58,947 nt of DNA. Source: Candidatus Doudnabacteria bacterium (GTDB lineage: Bacteria; Patescibacteriota; Doudnabacteria; UBA920). Below are positions 18,124-26,877 of this stretch, in pieces. Every line of letters begins with the position of its first letter. The stretch's first letter is position 1. The position numbers and the translations under genes are program-made. The stretch spans positions 132,974 to 191,920 of the forward strand of contig JACRDK010000010.1 of assembly GCA_016218585.1 (NCBI GenBank). The letters run 5' to 3'. Under the pieces are notes generated by a model. The model worked only from the letters and a program-made list of their open reading frames with translations. It ran no database searches and was not told the DNA's origin.

Positions 18124-19821
18124 ATGTCCTACCACATCAAGCCGCGCAAGGCCAAAAAACTCAATACAAAATTTATCTTCGTTTCCGGTGGAGTTATTTC
18201 TTCCGTTGGAAAAGGCGTAACCACGGCCTCTTTGGCTGCCCTGCTTGAATCCCGCGGGTATGTTGTCGCGCCGGTTAAAATGGATGCCTATTTGAATGTG
18301 GATGCCGGGACGATCCGTCCTCAGGAGCACGGGGAAGTTTTTGTAACTAAAGACGGGATGGAAACCGACCAGGACTTGGGCAATTATGAACGGTTTATGA
18401 ATACCGATTTGTCCAGTTCCAACTACTTAACCAATGGCCAGCTGTATCAGCATATTATTCAAAAAGAGCGCAATTTTGAATATGACGGGGAAGACGTGGA
18501 AGTTGCCATGCACGTACCGGAAGAAATTATCCGCCGTTTGGAAAAAGCCGCGCAAGAACGCAAAGCAGATTTTGTAATTGCGGAAATCGGCGGAACAGTA
18601 GGGGAGTATCAAAATATTTTGTTCGTGGAAGCAAACCGCATTATGAAGTACCGCGACGGCCGCGATGTTTTGCATGTCCACGTTGCTTATTTGCCAACCC
18701 CTCCGTCTGTGGGAGAAATGAAGAGCAAGCCGGCGCAAACTTCGGTTAAGTTGTTAATTTCCAGCGGCATTCAGCCGGACTTCTTGGTTGCCCGCGCGGA
18801 AAAACCGGTGGATGACCGCCGCAAGGAAACATTGGCCTGGACCTGCAACATTCCCGCTTCGCACATAATTGCCGCTCCTAACGCTGATTCAATTTATCGC
18901 GTGCCATTGAATTTTGACCAACAAAAGTTTACGGATAAAATTTTGGAAAAGTTTGGCATGAAGTCAAAAAAGAGCGATATGAAAAAGTGGAAAGACCTGG
19001 CTTCCAAAATTACCCACGTAAACAATTCCAAGAAGTCTGTAGAAATTGCCGTGGTTGGCAAATATTACGAGACCGGAGCTTACAAATTAGCAGACGTGTA
19101 TATTTCCGTGGTGGAAGCCATAAAACACGGTTCCTGGGCTAATAACATTAAGGCTAATCTTCACTGGATCTCCAGCTTAGACATAGAAAAACATGGCGCG
19201 AAAAAAATCTTAAGCGAATTTGACGGGATTGTTGTTCCCGGAGGTTTTGGCAGCAGGGGAACAGAAGGAATGATTCAAACCATCCAATATGCCCGCGAAA
19301 ATAAAATCCCATATTTGGGATTATGCTATGGTATGCAAATGGCAACTATTGAATTTGCCCGCAATGTCGCCAAGTTAAAGAAGGCTAATACTACAGAAGT
19401 TGATGACGATACCCCGCATCCGGTTATTCATATTATGCCGGATCAGGAAAAGAAATTGCTTAATCGCGAATATGGGGCAACCATGCGCTTGGGCGGCTGG
19501 GATTGCATAATTACCCGCGGCACCGTTACCGAGAAGGCGTATTTAGACAGCGGCCTTATAAAGAAAACCGGTAAAGCTAAAATTAGCGAACGCCACCGCC
19601 ACCGCTTTGAATTTAATAATCAATTCAGACAGCAGTTGGAGGAAGCCGGGCTGGTAATTTCCGGAACAACTCCTGACGGCAAGCTAGTGGAAATTATTGA
19701 ATTAAAAGACCACCCATATTTTGTAGCTAGCCAATTCCATCCGGAATTTCAGTCGCGTCCAATGTCGCCGCATCCGTTGTTTGCCGGTTTTGTAAAAGCC
19801 GTGGTTAAACTCAAGAAGTAG
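18124..19821 (+). CDS. pyrG: CTP synthase
   Basis: KFIFVSGGVISSVGKGVTTASLAALLESRGY...MDAYLNVDAGT; GATase GLCYGMQ. Confidence 0.98.
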   Translation: MSYHIKPRKAKKLNTKFIFVSGGVISSVGKGVTTASLAALLESRGYVVAPVKMDAYLNVDAGTIRPQEHGEVFVTKDGMETDQDLGNYERFMNTDLSSSNYLTNGQLYQHIIQKERNFEYDGEDVEVAMHVPEEIIRRLEKAAQERKADFVIAEIGGTVGEYQNILFVEANRIMKYRDGRDVLHVHVAYLPTPPSVGEMKSKPAQTSVKLLISSGIQPDFLVARAEKPVDDRRKETLAWTCNIPASHIIAAPNADSIYRVPLNFDQQKFTDKILEKFGMKSKKSDMKKWKDLASKITHVNNSKKSVEIAVVGKYYETGAYKLADVYISVVEAIKHGSWANNIKANLHWISSLDIEKHGAKKILSEFDGIVVPGGFGSRGTEGMIQTIQYARENKIPYLGLCYGMQMATIEFARNVAKLKKANTTEVDDDTPHPVIHIMPDQEKKLLNREYGATMRLGGWDCIITRGTVTEKAYLDSGLIKKTGKAKISERHRHRFEFNNQFRQQLEEAGLVISGTTPDGKLVEIIELKDHPYFVASQFHPEFQSRPMSPHPLFAGFVKAVVKLKK

Positions 19822-19837
19822 AAAGTAAATAAAAATA

Positions 19838-19876
19838 TCCCGCGGCCGATTTCTCGGACGCGGGATATTTAATTTC
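19838..19876. terminator. Bidirectional intrinsic terminator between pyrG and rpmA
   Basis: AAATATCCCGCG...CGCGGGATATTT. Confidence 0.8.
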
Positions 19877-19880
19877 TAAA

Positions 19881-20168
19881 CTATTTTTTTACGGAAGGAG
19901 TAACATTTACCACTCTGGTGCGGCGAAGATTGCCGTGGAATTTTTTAACCATTTTGCTTTGGAATTTTACCATACCATCGCTTAAAGCATAGAGGGTAGA
20001 ATCGCCACCAATTTCCACATTCTTACCTGGGTGATATTTGGTGCCTTTTTGGCGGACAATAACTTGTCCTTTTTTTACGGCCTGATCGCCGAAAATTTTA
20101 ACGCCTAAGCGTTTTGATACTGAGTCGCGGCCTAAACTGGTACTGCCGCCTGCTTTTTTATGGGCCAT
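19881..20168 (-). CDS. rpmA: 50S ribosomal protein L27
   Basis: [48 protein letters not shown]. Confidence 0.97.
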   Translation of the reverse strand: MAHKKAGGSTSLGRDSVSKRLGVKIFGDQAVKKGQVIVRQKGTKYHPGKNVEIGGDSTLYALSDGMVKFQSKMVKKFHGNLRRTRVVNVTPSVKK

Positions 20169-20169
20169 A

Positions 20170-20250
20170 ATTCTCCACGAATTCACTAATAGCACGAATT
20201 ACACGAAATCAGTATTAGTGATATTTGCGTCAATTCGTGAGTTAGTGGAT
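20170..20250. repeat. Palindromic word array (CACGAATT/CACTAAT) upstream of rpmA
   Basis: CACGAATTCACTAATAGCACGAATTACACGAAATCAGTATTAGTG / CCACTAACTCACGAATTGACGCAAATATCACTAATACTG (reverse complement of right arm). Confidence 0.75.
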
Positions 20251-20252
20251 AA

Positions 20253-21593
20253 TTAAATTTTTTCAAAAATGACTATTTCTCTGGCAACAACCTGGTCTTT
20301 GCGGTCATAAATCGCGGTAGAGCGATCTGTGAGCTTTAAAAACTTCATTTTTTTTGCCAAATTCGGAGAAATAATATCCACTAAATTATATCCTAAAGGC
20401 TTAATAAAGTCAAGACTGGGGAGCATTTCGTAAGTCTCGCGGGTCTTTTTATAGGCCGGAATACACATAACAATTCTACCTTTTGAGGGCAGGAGATTGG
20501 CAAATTCTTTTAGGCAGTCTTGATAGAGAGAGGTTAAATCTTTAAAATTTTGCTCAATTTCGCCCTGTTTTGGGTAGCTTCCGTAAATAGGCCCTAAGGT
20601 ACCCTCGCTTACCACAGCGCATACTTTTTGAGCTGCTAAAAGTTTGGGTATCTCCCGGGCGTCAGCAGTTTCTAAATGGTATTTGCCGGGGGAAATTTTA
20701 TAGCGGTTTCTAAACCACTCCAAATTTTGTTCGCTGCCCTTAATGGCTTTTTTATTTATGTCGCTGCCAAGCATTTTATAGCCAAGCAAAATTCCTTCCT
20801 GGAGCAGGGTACCAATGCCGCAGAATGGGTCTAAGATGGTGTCGTTTGGCTTGCAATTGGCAAGATTAATCATAATTTGCGCAACTTTTGGCGGGATCAT
20901 TCCTTGCTTTTCGTCTCTGGCCGGGCGTTGGTAGTCGCGGCGGCCGTAGTCTTCAAAATCCTGTACGGCAATAGTTTTGGCGGTGTAAACAACATCGTTG
21001 CCGGCTAAAATGCAGATTTCCGCCCCTTTTTGCAGCAGTAAATTTTTTGTAACAACAACGGAAGCTAAGGCCAGGGAATTGAACTCCGGCAACACCAAAC
21101 GCACGCTGGCACCGGTTTCTGTGAGTCCTTTTTTTATCATCATCCCTAAGCGTTTTGGTTCTGAAAAAATATTATTGCTGTGTCCAAAATCGCTTTCCTT
21201 GCCGGGCTGACGAACCGGGCCTTTTAACAAATCCATATTTAAAAGATAGATGCTAAGCCCAAATTGCACCTTGCCCTTGTATTCTTTAAAAAATTGTTTT
21301 TTTAAAACGCTCGGTTTGAAGTAATGTTTTAGAGCAAAGTTTACCGAATCGGCTTCACGTTTTTTTACCACATCAACAACTTCCAGTATTTTTATTATGC
21401 CGCCAAGCTTTCGCTGCATTTTTTCGGCATTTATCGGGGCCTCCGATTCAATAACCATAACCTCCGGAGAGCTTTCCAGAACCTTAACCGGCGCGCCGGT
21501 TAATCCTAAAGAAACGTCCGGTTTTTCCAAAACCGCGACTAGTTCAGCGACTGATAAGGTATAAACCCTACCTAACACGAAAGCATATTTCAT
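20253..21593 (-). CDS. RNA methylase, UPF0020/TRM11-like
   Basis: DTILDPFCGIGTLLQEGILLGYKMLGSDINKKAI. Confidence 0.8.
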   Translation of the reverse strand: MKYAFVLGRVYTLSVAELVAVLEKPDVSLGLTGAPVKVLESSPEVMVIESEAPINAEKMQRKLGGIIKILEVVDVVKKREADSVNFALKHYFKPSVLKKQFFKEYKGKVQFGLSIYLLNMDLLKGPVRQPGKESDFGHSNNIFSEPKRLGMMIKKGLTETGASVRLVLPEFNSLALASVVVTKNLLLQKGAEICILAGNDVVYTAKTIAVQDFEDYGRRDYQRPARDEKQGMIPPKVAQIMINLANCKPNDTILDPFCGIGTLLQEGILLGYKMLGSDINKKAIKGSEQNLEWFRNRYKISPGKYHLETADAREIPKLLAAQKVCAVVSEGTLGPIYGSYPKQGEIEQNFKDLTSLYQDCLKEFANLLPSKGRIVMCIPAYKKTRETYEMLPSLDFIKPLGYNLVDIISPNLAKKMKFLKLTDRSTAIYDRKDQVVAREIVIFEKI

Positions 21594-21630
21594 CCCAGTA
21601 TTTTTATATTATGATATAATTAATCTAGAA

Positions 21631-22044
21631 ATGTATAGCTATGAGGAAATAAAAGATTGGCTAAAAGAAAATAAGCGGCAGTTAGTGCTGGCTGTCTGTT
21701 TTATATTAGTATTTTTGGTTGGTTTCGGTTCGGGAAGGTTTGAACGGGAAATGCGCAGGGATAGACAAAAACCACTAACTAATTATACCACACAAACTAA
21801 AGAAAAGCCATTAAATCAGGAGGGGACTGAGGCAGTAAATACAGATAAGCCGAAGGCCGCGGCGCCTATAGTTGCCGGCATCGCTACCACCGCGGAAGAA
21901 TGTGTGGTTAAAGGAAATATTTCCTCAGCAAAGAAAATCTATCATATTGCCGGCGGGGCTTTTTATAAGACAGTTAAGCCGGAACAGTGTTTTAAGACAG
22001 AAGCCGAGGCTCAAGCAGCCGGATTTGTGAAGTCGCAGAGGTAA
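21631..22044 (+). CDS. Membrane-anchored protein with C-terminal Ada-like metal-binding motif
   Basis: N-terminal TM; SAKKIYHIAGGAFYKTVKPEQCFKTEAEAQAAGFVKSQR. Confidence 0.65.
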   Translation: MYSYEEIKDWLKENKRQLVLAVCFILVFLVGFGSGRFEREMRRDRQKPLTNYTTQTKEKPLNQEGTEAVNTDKPKAAAPIVAGIATTAEECVVKGNISSAKKIYHIAGGAFYKTVKPEQCFKTEAEAQAAGFVKSQR

Positions 22045-22047
22045 TTG

Positions 22048-22088
22048 TTTAAAAGTTGGTCAGCCGCTTAAAGCGGTTGACTTTTTTA
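22048..22088 (+). terminator. Intrinsic terminator whose 3' arm overlaps the next promoter -35
   Basis: AAAGTTGGTCAGCCGCT-TAA-AGCGGTTGACTTTTTT. Confidence 0.65.
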
Positions 22089-22105
22089 TTATAGTATTGT
22101 ATAAT
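22077..22105 (+). promoter_or_regulatory. sigma70-like promoter of structured RNA locus
   Basis: TTGACT-17 bp-TATAAT. Confidence 0.75.
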
Positions 22106-22108
22106 CTT

Positions 22109-22610
22109 GAAAGATTGCAGGGCTTTCTCGAGTAATGCGAGATGCTCGCTGTTAGGTTGGAACATCAGCCGTAAAGAACCTTAGGGCTCTCCGCCCAAGG
22201 ATCGCCTAACAGGTTGAATAGCAGAAGGAGGAATAAGGTTGTTTGTCATGGGCTATAGTGGAATGCCTGCAAACAACTTTTGGATCGCACGTCTTTCCCA
22301 GCAGGGGAATGTGGGCGCTGACGTTCGCTGAACCTCCTCCTTCTGCTCGCGCGGAATTTTACCAGAGACTCTGTGGATACTGAGTCCCACAGGTAAAGTC
22401 TCGGGACTTTAAAGTAGATGCGTAATTTCTGTCGGTTGTTGCTTTGTTACCTTCTAACTACCGACACGCTGCCGCAACTGTGCGGATACTTAAAAGTCCT
22501 TTCGCTAGGCGGGAAGAAGATTGGTGGTAGAACGTGTGTGGATCGGACACATTGCTTCTGCCTGCTTCTTTCCGCCTCGATGATTAACATTGAGGCGGAT
22601 TTGTTTTTTA
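22109..22610 (+). ncRNA. Large (~500 nt) highly structured RNA of unknown family
   Basis: Promoter and terminator bounded; closing helix GAAAGATTGCAGG(22109-22121)/CCTGCTTCTTTC(22561-22572); CTGTTAGG/CCTAACAG; AGCAGAAGGAGG/CCTCCTTCTGCT; AGGTTGTTTG/CAAACAACTT; CCGCA-ACTG-TGCGG. Confidence 0.6.
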
Positions 22611-22611
22611 T
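22572..22611 (+). terminator. Intrinsic terminator of structured RNA
   Basis: CCGCCTCGATG-ATTAA-CATTGAGGCGG then T-rich. Confidence 0.75.
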
Positions 22612-22622
22612 AATTTTTTTAT

Positions 22623-23843
22623 ATGTTCTTAAAAATTTCAAAACCAAAAAAGAATATTTATCTAGACCATGCGGCAGCAACGCCGCTGGACTTGCGCGTC
22701 AAAAAAGTTATGACGCCTTTTTTAAATGAAAATTTTGGCAATCCGTCTTCGCTTCATCAAAAAGGCAGGGAGGCTAAGGCCGGGCTTGAACAGTCTAGAA
22801 AAATGATTGCTGACATAATCGGCGCTAGTCCCTCGGAAGTTATTTTTACCGCAGGCGGAAGCGAGAGCGTGAACTTGGCAATTTTTGGAGTCGCGGGAAA
22901 TATAAAAAATAACCAGGCGCATTTTATAACATCTTCCATAGAACATCATTGCGTACTAAATTCTTTCCAAGCCTTGGCAGGGGAGGGACGGCAGGTTAGT
23001 TATATAAAAGTTGACGGCCAAGGAATAATTAACCTTGAGGAATTAAAATCCGCCGTTCGTCCGGAGACTATTTTAATATCCGTAATGCTAGCCAATAACG
23101 AAGTCGGCAGCTTACAGCCAATTGCAGAAATAGGCAAGTGGCTAAAGGGTGAAAATGCTAAGCGCGCTGCAAAAAAAAATCCGGCAATTCTTCTCCATAC
23201 AGATGCCTGCCAGGCTGCAGGATATTTGGATATAAATGTTAACCGCCTTGGAGTGGATTTAATGTCTGTTAATGGCAGTAAAATTTACGGACCCAAACAG
23301 ACCGGTTTTTTATATGTTCGCTCCGGCATAAAGTTAAAACCTTTGGTCTATGGCGGCGGACAGGAAAGAAGTTTAAGATCTGGCACAGAAAATGTTGCTG
23401 GGGTGGTTGGCCTGAGCAGAGCTTTGGAGTTAGCGCAGAAAGAAATGGCTAAAGAGAATAAACGCCTAAAAGCCCTAAGGGATTATTTTATAAATAAAGT
23501 AGTTAAAAAGGATATACTTTTAAACGGTGCTTATAGTAAGCAATTAAAAGTAGATAACAGATTGCCAAATAATATTAACCTAACGGTTAAAGGCGTTGAG
23601 GGCGAAACTTTAATGTTATATCTAGATAGTTACGGAATTTCTGTTTCAACATCAAGCGCCTGCAGCACAGGCAGCGCAGAAGCGTCTCATGTGCTATTAG
23701 CAATGGGCAGGAATGAAAAGGAAGCCAAGAGCAGCATAAGATTGACTTTGGGTAAATATACAACTAAAGCCGACCTGGACTACGTCTTAAAAGTATTAAA
23801 TGGTCTTATACCCGAACTAAGATCTGTAAAAGCCCTAAATTAG
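22623..23843 (+). CDS. Cysteine desulfurase (NifS/IscS family)
   Basis: IYLDHAAATPLD...FGNPSSLHQKG...HTDACQAAGYLDINV...GSKIYGPKQTGFLYV...STSSACSTGSAEASHVLLAMG. Confidence 0.95.
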   Translation: MFLKISKPKKNIYLDHAAATPLDLRVKKVMTPFLNENFGNPSSLHQKGREAKAGLEQSRKMIADIIGASPSEVIFTAGGSESVNLAIFGVAGNIKNNQAHFITSSIEHHCVLNSFQALAGEGRQVSYIKVDGQGIINLEELKSAVRPETILISVMLANNEVGSLQPIAEIGKWLKGENAKRAAKKNPAILLHTDACQAAGYLDINVNRLGVDLMSVNGSKIYGPKQTGFLYVRSGIKLKPLVYGGGQERSLRSGTENVAGVVGLSRALELAQKEMAKENKRLKALRDYFINKVVKKDILLNGAYSKQLKVDNRLPNNINLTVKGVEGETLMLYLDSYGISVSTSSACSTGSAEASHVLLAMGRNEKEAKSSIRLTLGKYTTKADLDYVLKVLNGLIPELRSVKALN

Positions 23844-23957
23844 CATTTTTTGAGAATCCCGGGGGAGACTAAAATAAACTGTTTTTGCAGTTTTAAAACA
23901 AAAAATATTTATTTATATACACAACATTTTAATATTAGAAATAAGTATAAAAAATAA

Positions 23958-23992
23958 AAATACCACCAAATAGAAGGGGTGGTATTTTTTGT
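23958..23992. terminator. Intrinsic terminator
   Basis: AAATACCACC-AAATAGAAGG-GGTGGTATTTTTT. Confidence 0.7.
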
Positions 23993-24324
23993 CTTTAAAT
24001 ACTAAGGGGATTGTGGAAAACTAAATACTTACAATGTCGCACAATGTATCTTATGCGACATTCAATGTAAGAAAACCCTTGGTTATGCTTTAGGACTGTA
24101 AAGTAAGTTCTGCCTGTCCCCGTAAGTTTATTTTTGTTTTTAAATTAATTTAATAATTTACTTACTGGTAAGTTACTAGTACATATTCTCTACTTTTTAT
24201 TTATATTAAATTCTAATTTAATTTTAATAAAATATTTTCAACTAGTATAAAAAGTATATAAGAATGTTTAAGTTCATTTTAGGTGGCACGTCTCCCCTTC
24301 TGTAAAAATCAATGGAGGAGTAAT

Positions 24325-24366
24325 AAAAAATACCAGACCAACTATTGAATTGGTCTGGTATTTTTT
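24325..24366. terminator. Bidirectional intrinsic terminator
   Basis: AAAAAATACCAGACCAA...TTGGTCTGGTATTTTTT. Confidence 0.85.
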
Positions 24367-24377
24367 AAGTATTAAAT

Positions 24378-25367
24378 TTATTTAGAAGGGCATGATGTGC
24401 CTAAATCTAAGTGCATGTGATATGTCTGGTCTCTGTCTGTGCCGGGGTTTATTCTATCAGCGCTGAAACCGCTGGCAATTGCTTCATTATAAATTGCAAC
24501 TCCAACAGCCCGACCAGTTTTTGTTACGACATTGAAAAATCCTACTCCTGCACCATCAGCAAAATCGACTGCACATCCTTTATAATGATAAGAGTTGGCA
24601 GAATGTTGTCCCTGTCCAATTACGGATGAGATAGCCGGGCTTCCTTTACCGTCTTTTTTAGAAACATTGTAACAAAGTGTTTTGACTTTATCGAAAAGCG
24701 CTTGGGTCATGTATTGTGCTTCATCTTGCTGTTTGGAGGTTTGAAATACACAACCATTATTAATTAGCTCTGCAGCCGCATTATTTCCAACTCCACCACT
24801 AATTTTTGTGGGGTTGCCAGAACTATCCAGGCTCACTTGAACATCATTATTGCCAGTTAGTTCAGATGTTTTAACGCTGGGCGGTTGAATGGATTTAAAT
24901 TGAATCAGGTCGGGGTTAATGGCTTTAAGCAATAGAAAGCCGGCAAATAAAATTACTAAGCTTACAATGCTGGTGGTGAGAATATTTTTTGCTTTGTCCA
25001 CCGATTCCTGGTTTCCTTCGGCTGACATATAAATATAACCGGCAATAACCACAAAAAATATGCTAATTACAGCGGCAAGAATTATGGCAAATTTGTATAG
25101 CTGGTTAATACATTTATACAGATCTCCGCTGTTGTTGTTATTAAAAGCAGCCTGCTGCTGGTCTACGCCGAGCTTGGCAATATCTGTACTGGATTTATTA
25201 ACCTCACTGGGCGCGCAGAGATATTCTTTAATTTGGGAAGAGATTGGATTTTTGCCGCCCTGACTGTAATCATAGCCGGTTGTATCGGCGGCATAAGCCG
25301 GAGCGTAGCTAAAAAATATTTGCACCAGCATTAAGATAAACAAATATTTTTTATATTTTTTTGCCAT
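24378..25367 (-). CDS. T4SS pilin-like (TrbC/VirB2-like) membrane domain fused to M15-type peptidase-like domain
   Basis: Signal peptide, two-TM pilin-like segment ...ILTTSIVSLVILFAGFLLLKAINP; C-terminal GQHSANSYHYKGCAVDFADG...YHMHLDLG. Confidence 0.75.
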   Translation of the reverse strand: MAKKYKKYLFILMLVQIFFSYAPAYAADTTGYDYSQGGKNPISSQIKEYLCAPSEVNKSSTDIAKLGVDQQQAAFNNNNSGDLYKCINQLYKFAIILAAVISIFFVVIAGYIYMSAEGNQESVDKAKNILTTSIVSLVILFAGFLLLKAINPDLIQFKSIQPPSVKTSELTGNNDVQVSLDSSGNPTKISGGVGNNAAAELINNGCVFQTSKQQDEAQYMTQALFDKVKTLCYNVSKKDGKGSPAISSVIGQGQHSANSYHYKGCAVDFADGAGVGFFNVVTKTGRAVGVAIYNEAIASGFSADRINPGTDRDQTYHMHLDLGTSCPSK

Positions 25368-25402
25368 ATTTTTTTGTTGGTTTATAAATTTTTAAATTTA
25401 AA

Positions 25403-26722
25403 TTAATTATCGCCTAAAAAGTCCAGCGGATTATAAGTATAACCGTAAGGAACTTTATACGGGCCGTATGTTTTAGTGTATGCACCATTGCTCACGCCAA
25501 ACCCTTCTGCATCATAAACTCCAAAATGAATATGGTATCCCCGCTCCGGGCCGTATAATTTTTTGGTTGTATTGCCGGTATTGCCTTCGTAACCGATTAA
25601 ATCTCCTTGCTTAACTTGCTGTCCGGCGGACACTTTAAAGCTGCGCATATGTCCGTATAGGGTTATAATTTGGCTGCTGCCGTTTTTTCCGCTAATGTTG
25701 TGCTTTATAGCAACCCAGTTGCCATAAGAAGCGTCGCTGTGGTCGGTATTAATAACTTCGCCGTCTGCCGCAGCATAAATTGGCTGTCCGGCCGGGCCGG
25801 CAACGTCTATGCCATTATGGAAGTTGTAACCCAAAGCAGTAAAGCCGGTGTTGCCATATTTTTGCGTCATAATGCCATCCATTGGCCAGGCTAAAACGCC
25901 TTTAGCTGCGGGTACGGATTTGTTGCCTAAGCGGGCGCGGATTTTGGCGTCTAAATCTTCAATTTCTTTTTGCAAATTTTCTTCGTCTTTTTTGCTGCTG
26001 GCTAAGAGTTTTTGGAAGTTAGACTCAAGGCCGCGGGTCTGATTAAGCAAAGCCTGTTTTTGCGACCTGATTGCGGTTAGTGAACTTTGAGTAATTTCCA
26101 GCTGGTCTTTAAGTTCCTGAAGCTGTTTAACTTTAATTTCCAAATCTTGTTTTTGGGATTCTAGCTTGGCCTTTAATTCCTTAATTTTTTGCACTAACTG
26201 ATAAATTTTATTTTGCAAATTTTGCGTATACTGAACCTGGTCTAAAAAGTCGGACAAATTGCTGCTGCCAATGCTGGTTTTTAACGCGTATTGGTCGTCA
26301 AATTCATTAAGCTCAACAATAAGTTTGCTTAAAATTTGTTTATTGTCTTCAATTTCGTTGGTTTTTTGATCGATTAATTTTTTTAATTGATCAATCTGCA
26401 AATTAGCATCTTCAATTTGTGTTTCCTTGGCCTGAATTTGCAGCTCGTTTGAGGCAATTTGCTTGTCGTAAATGAATATCTCGTTTTTTAAGCTGCTGGA
26501 TTTTGCCTGAGTGGTGGCAATTTGCTGCTGATAGCTTTTAATTTGTGCGTTAATTTGATCCAGTTTTTTTTGGTTTTCAGTCTTGGCTGTGGTTAAATCA
26601 TCCACATTTTGGTCGGCAGCAATGCTAAAATAAAAGTTCGCGCTTAAAATAAGGGCAACAATAAGCCCTATGCTAAATTTTCTTTTTATTTTGGTATCAA
26701 AATGCAGATTCATTAACTGCAT
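25403..26722 (-). CDS. M23-family peptidase with N-terminal coiled coil (EnvC-like)
   Basis: Long coiled coil then NFHNGIDVAGPAGQPIYAAADGEV...YGHM...GYHIHFGVY. Confidence 0.9.
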   Translation of the reverse strand: MQLMNLHFDTKIKRKFSIGLIVALILSANFYFSIAADQNVDDLTTAKTENQKKLDQINAQIKSYQQQIATTQAKSSSLKNEIFIYDKQIASNELQIQAKETQIEDANLQIDQLKKLIDQKTNEIEDNKQILSKLIVELNEFDDQYALKTSIGSSNLSDFLDQVQYTQNLQNKIYQLVQKIKELKAKLESQKQDLEIKVKQLQELKDQLEITQSSLTAIRSQKQALLNQTRGLESNFQKLLASSKKDEENLQKEIEDLDAKIRARLGNKSVPAAKGVLAWPMDGIMTQKYGNTGFTALGYNFHNGIDVAGPAGQPIYAAADGEVINTDHSDASYGNWVAIKHNISGKNGSSQIITLYGHMRSFKVSAGQQVKQGDLIGYEGNTGNTTKKLYGPERGYHIHFGVYDAEGFGVSNGAYTKTYGPYKVPYGYTYNPLDFLGDN

Positions 26723-26877
26723 TATACCAAAAATTTGGCCTTTTGGCCAAATTTTTTGAAGGTAATAGTTTGCGTCCCTTGGGTTCTAATTGTTTGATTT
26801 ATCAGTCTTACGCTGGCTCGATAAATCGAGCAACTTGGTTTGTAGTTGCCTGATTTATCAGGCCTCCGCCGGTGGTG

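Noticed and set aside
22109-22610. RNase P RNA, tmRNA or SRP RNA identity for the structured locus
   Set aside because: Family signature sequences (GAGGAAAGTC/ACAGAA, GGATTCGAC/tRNA-like CCA end, GGAAGGAAGCAGC) were not found by eye; left as unknown rather than named.
22418-22729. 103-aa ORF overlapping the structured RNA and desulfurase start
   Set aside because: Cys/Leu-rich low-plausibility translation across an intrinsic terminator.
24285-24310. T-box-like GGTGGCACG...CTCCCC motif
   Set aside because: Does not carry the TGGNACCGCG core and no aminoacyl-related gene follows in that orientation.
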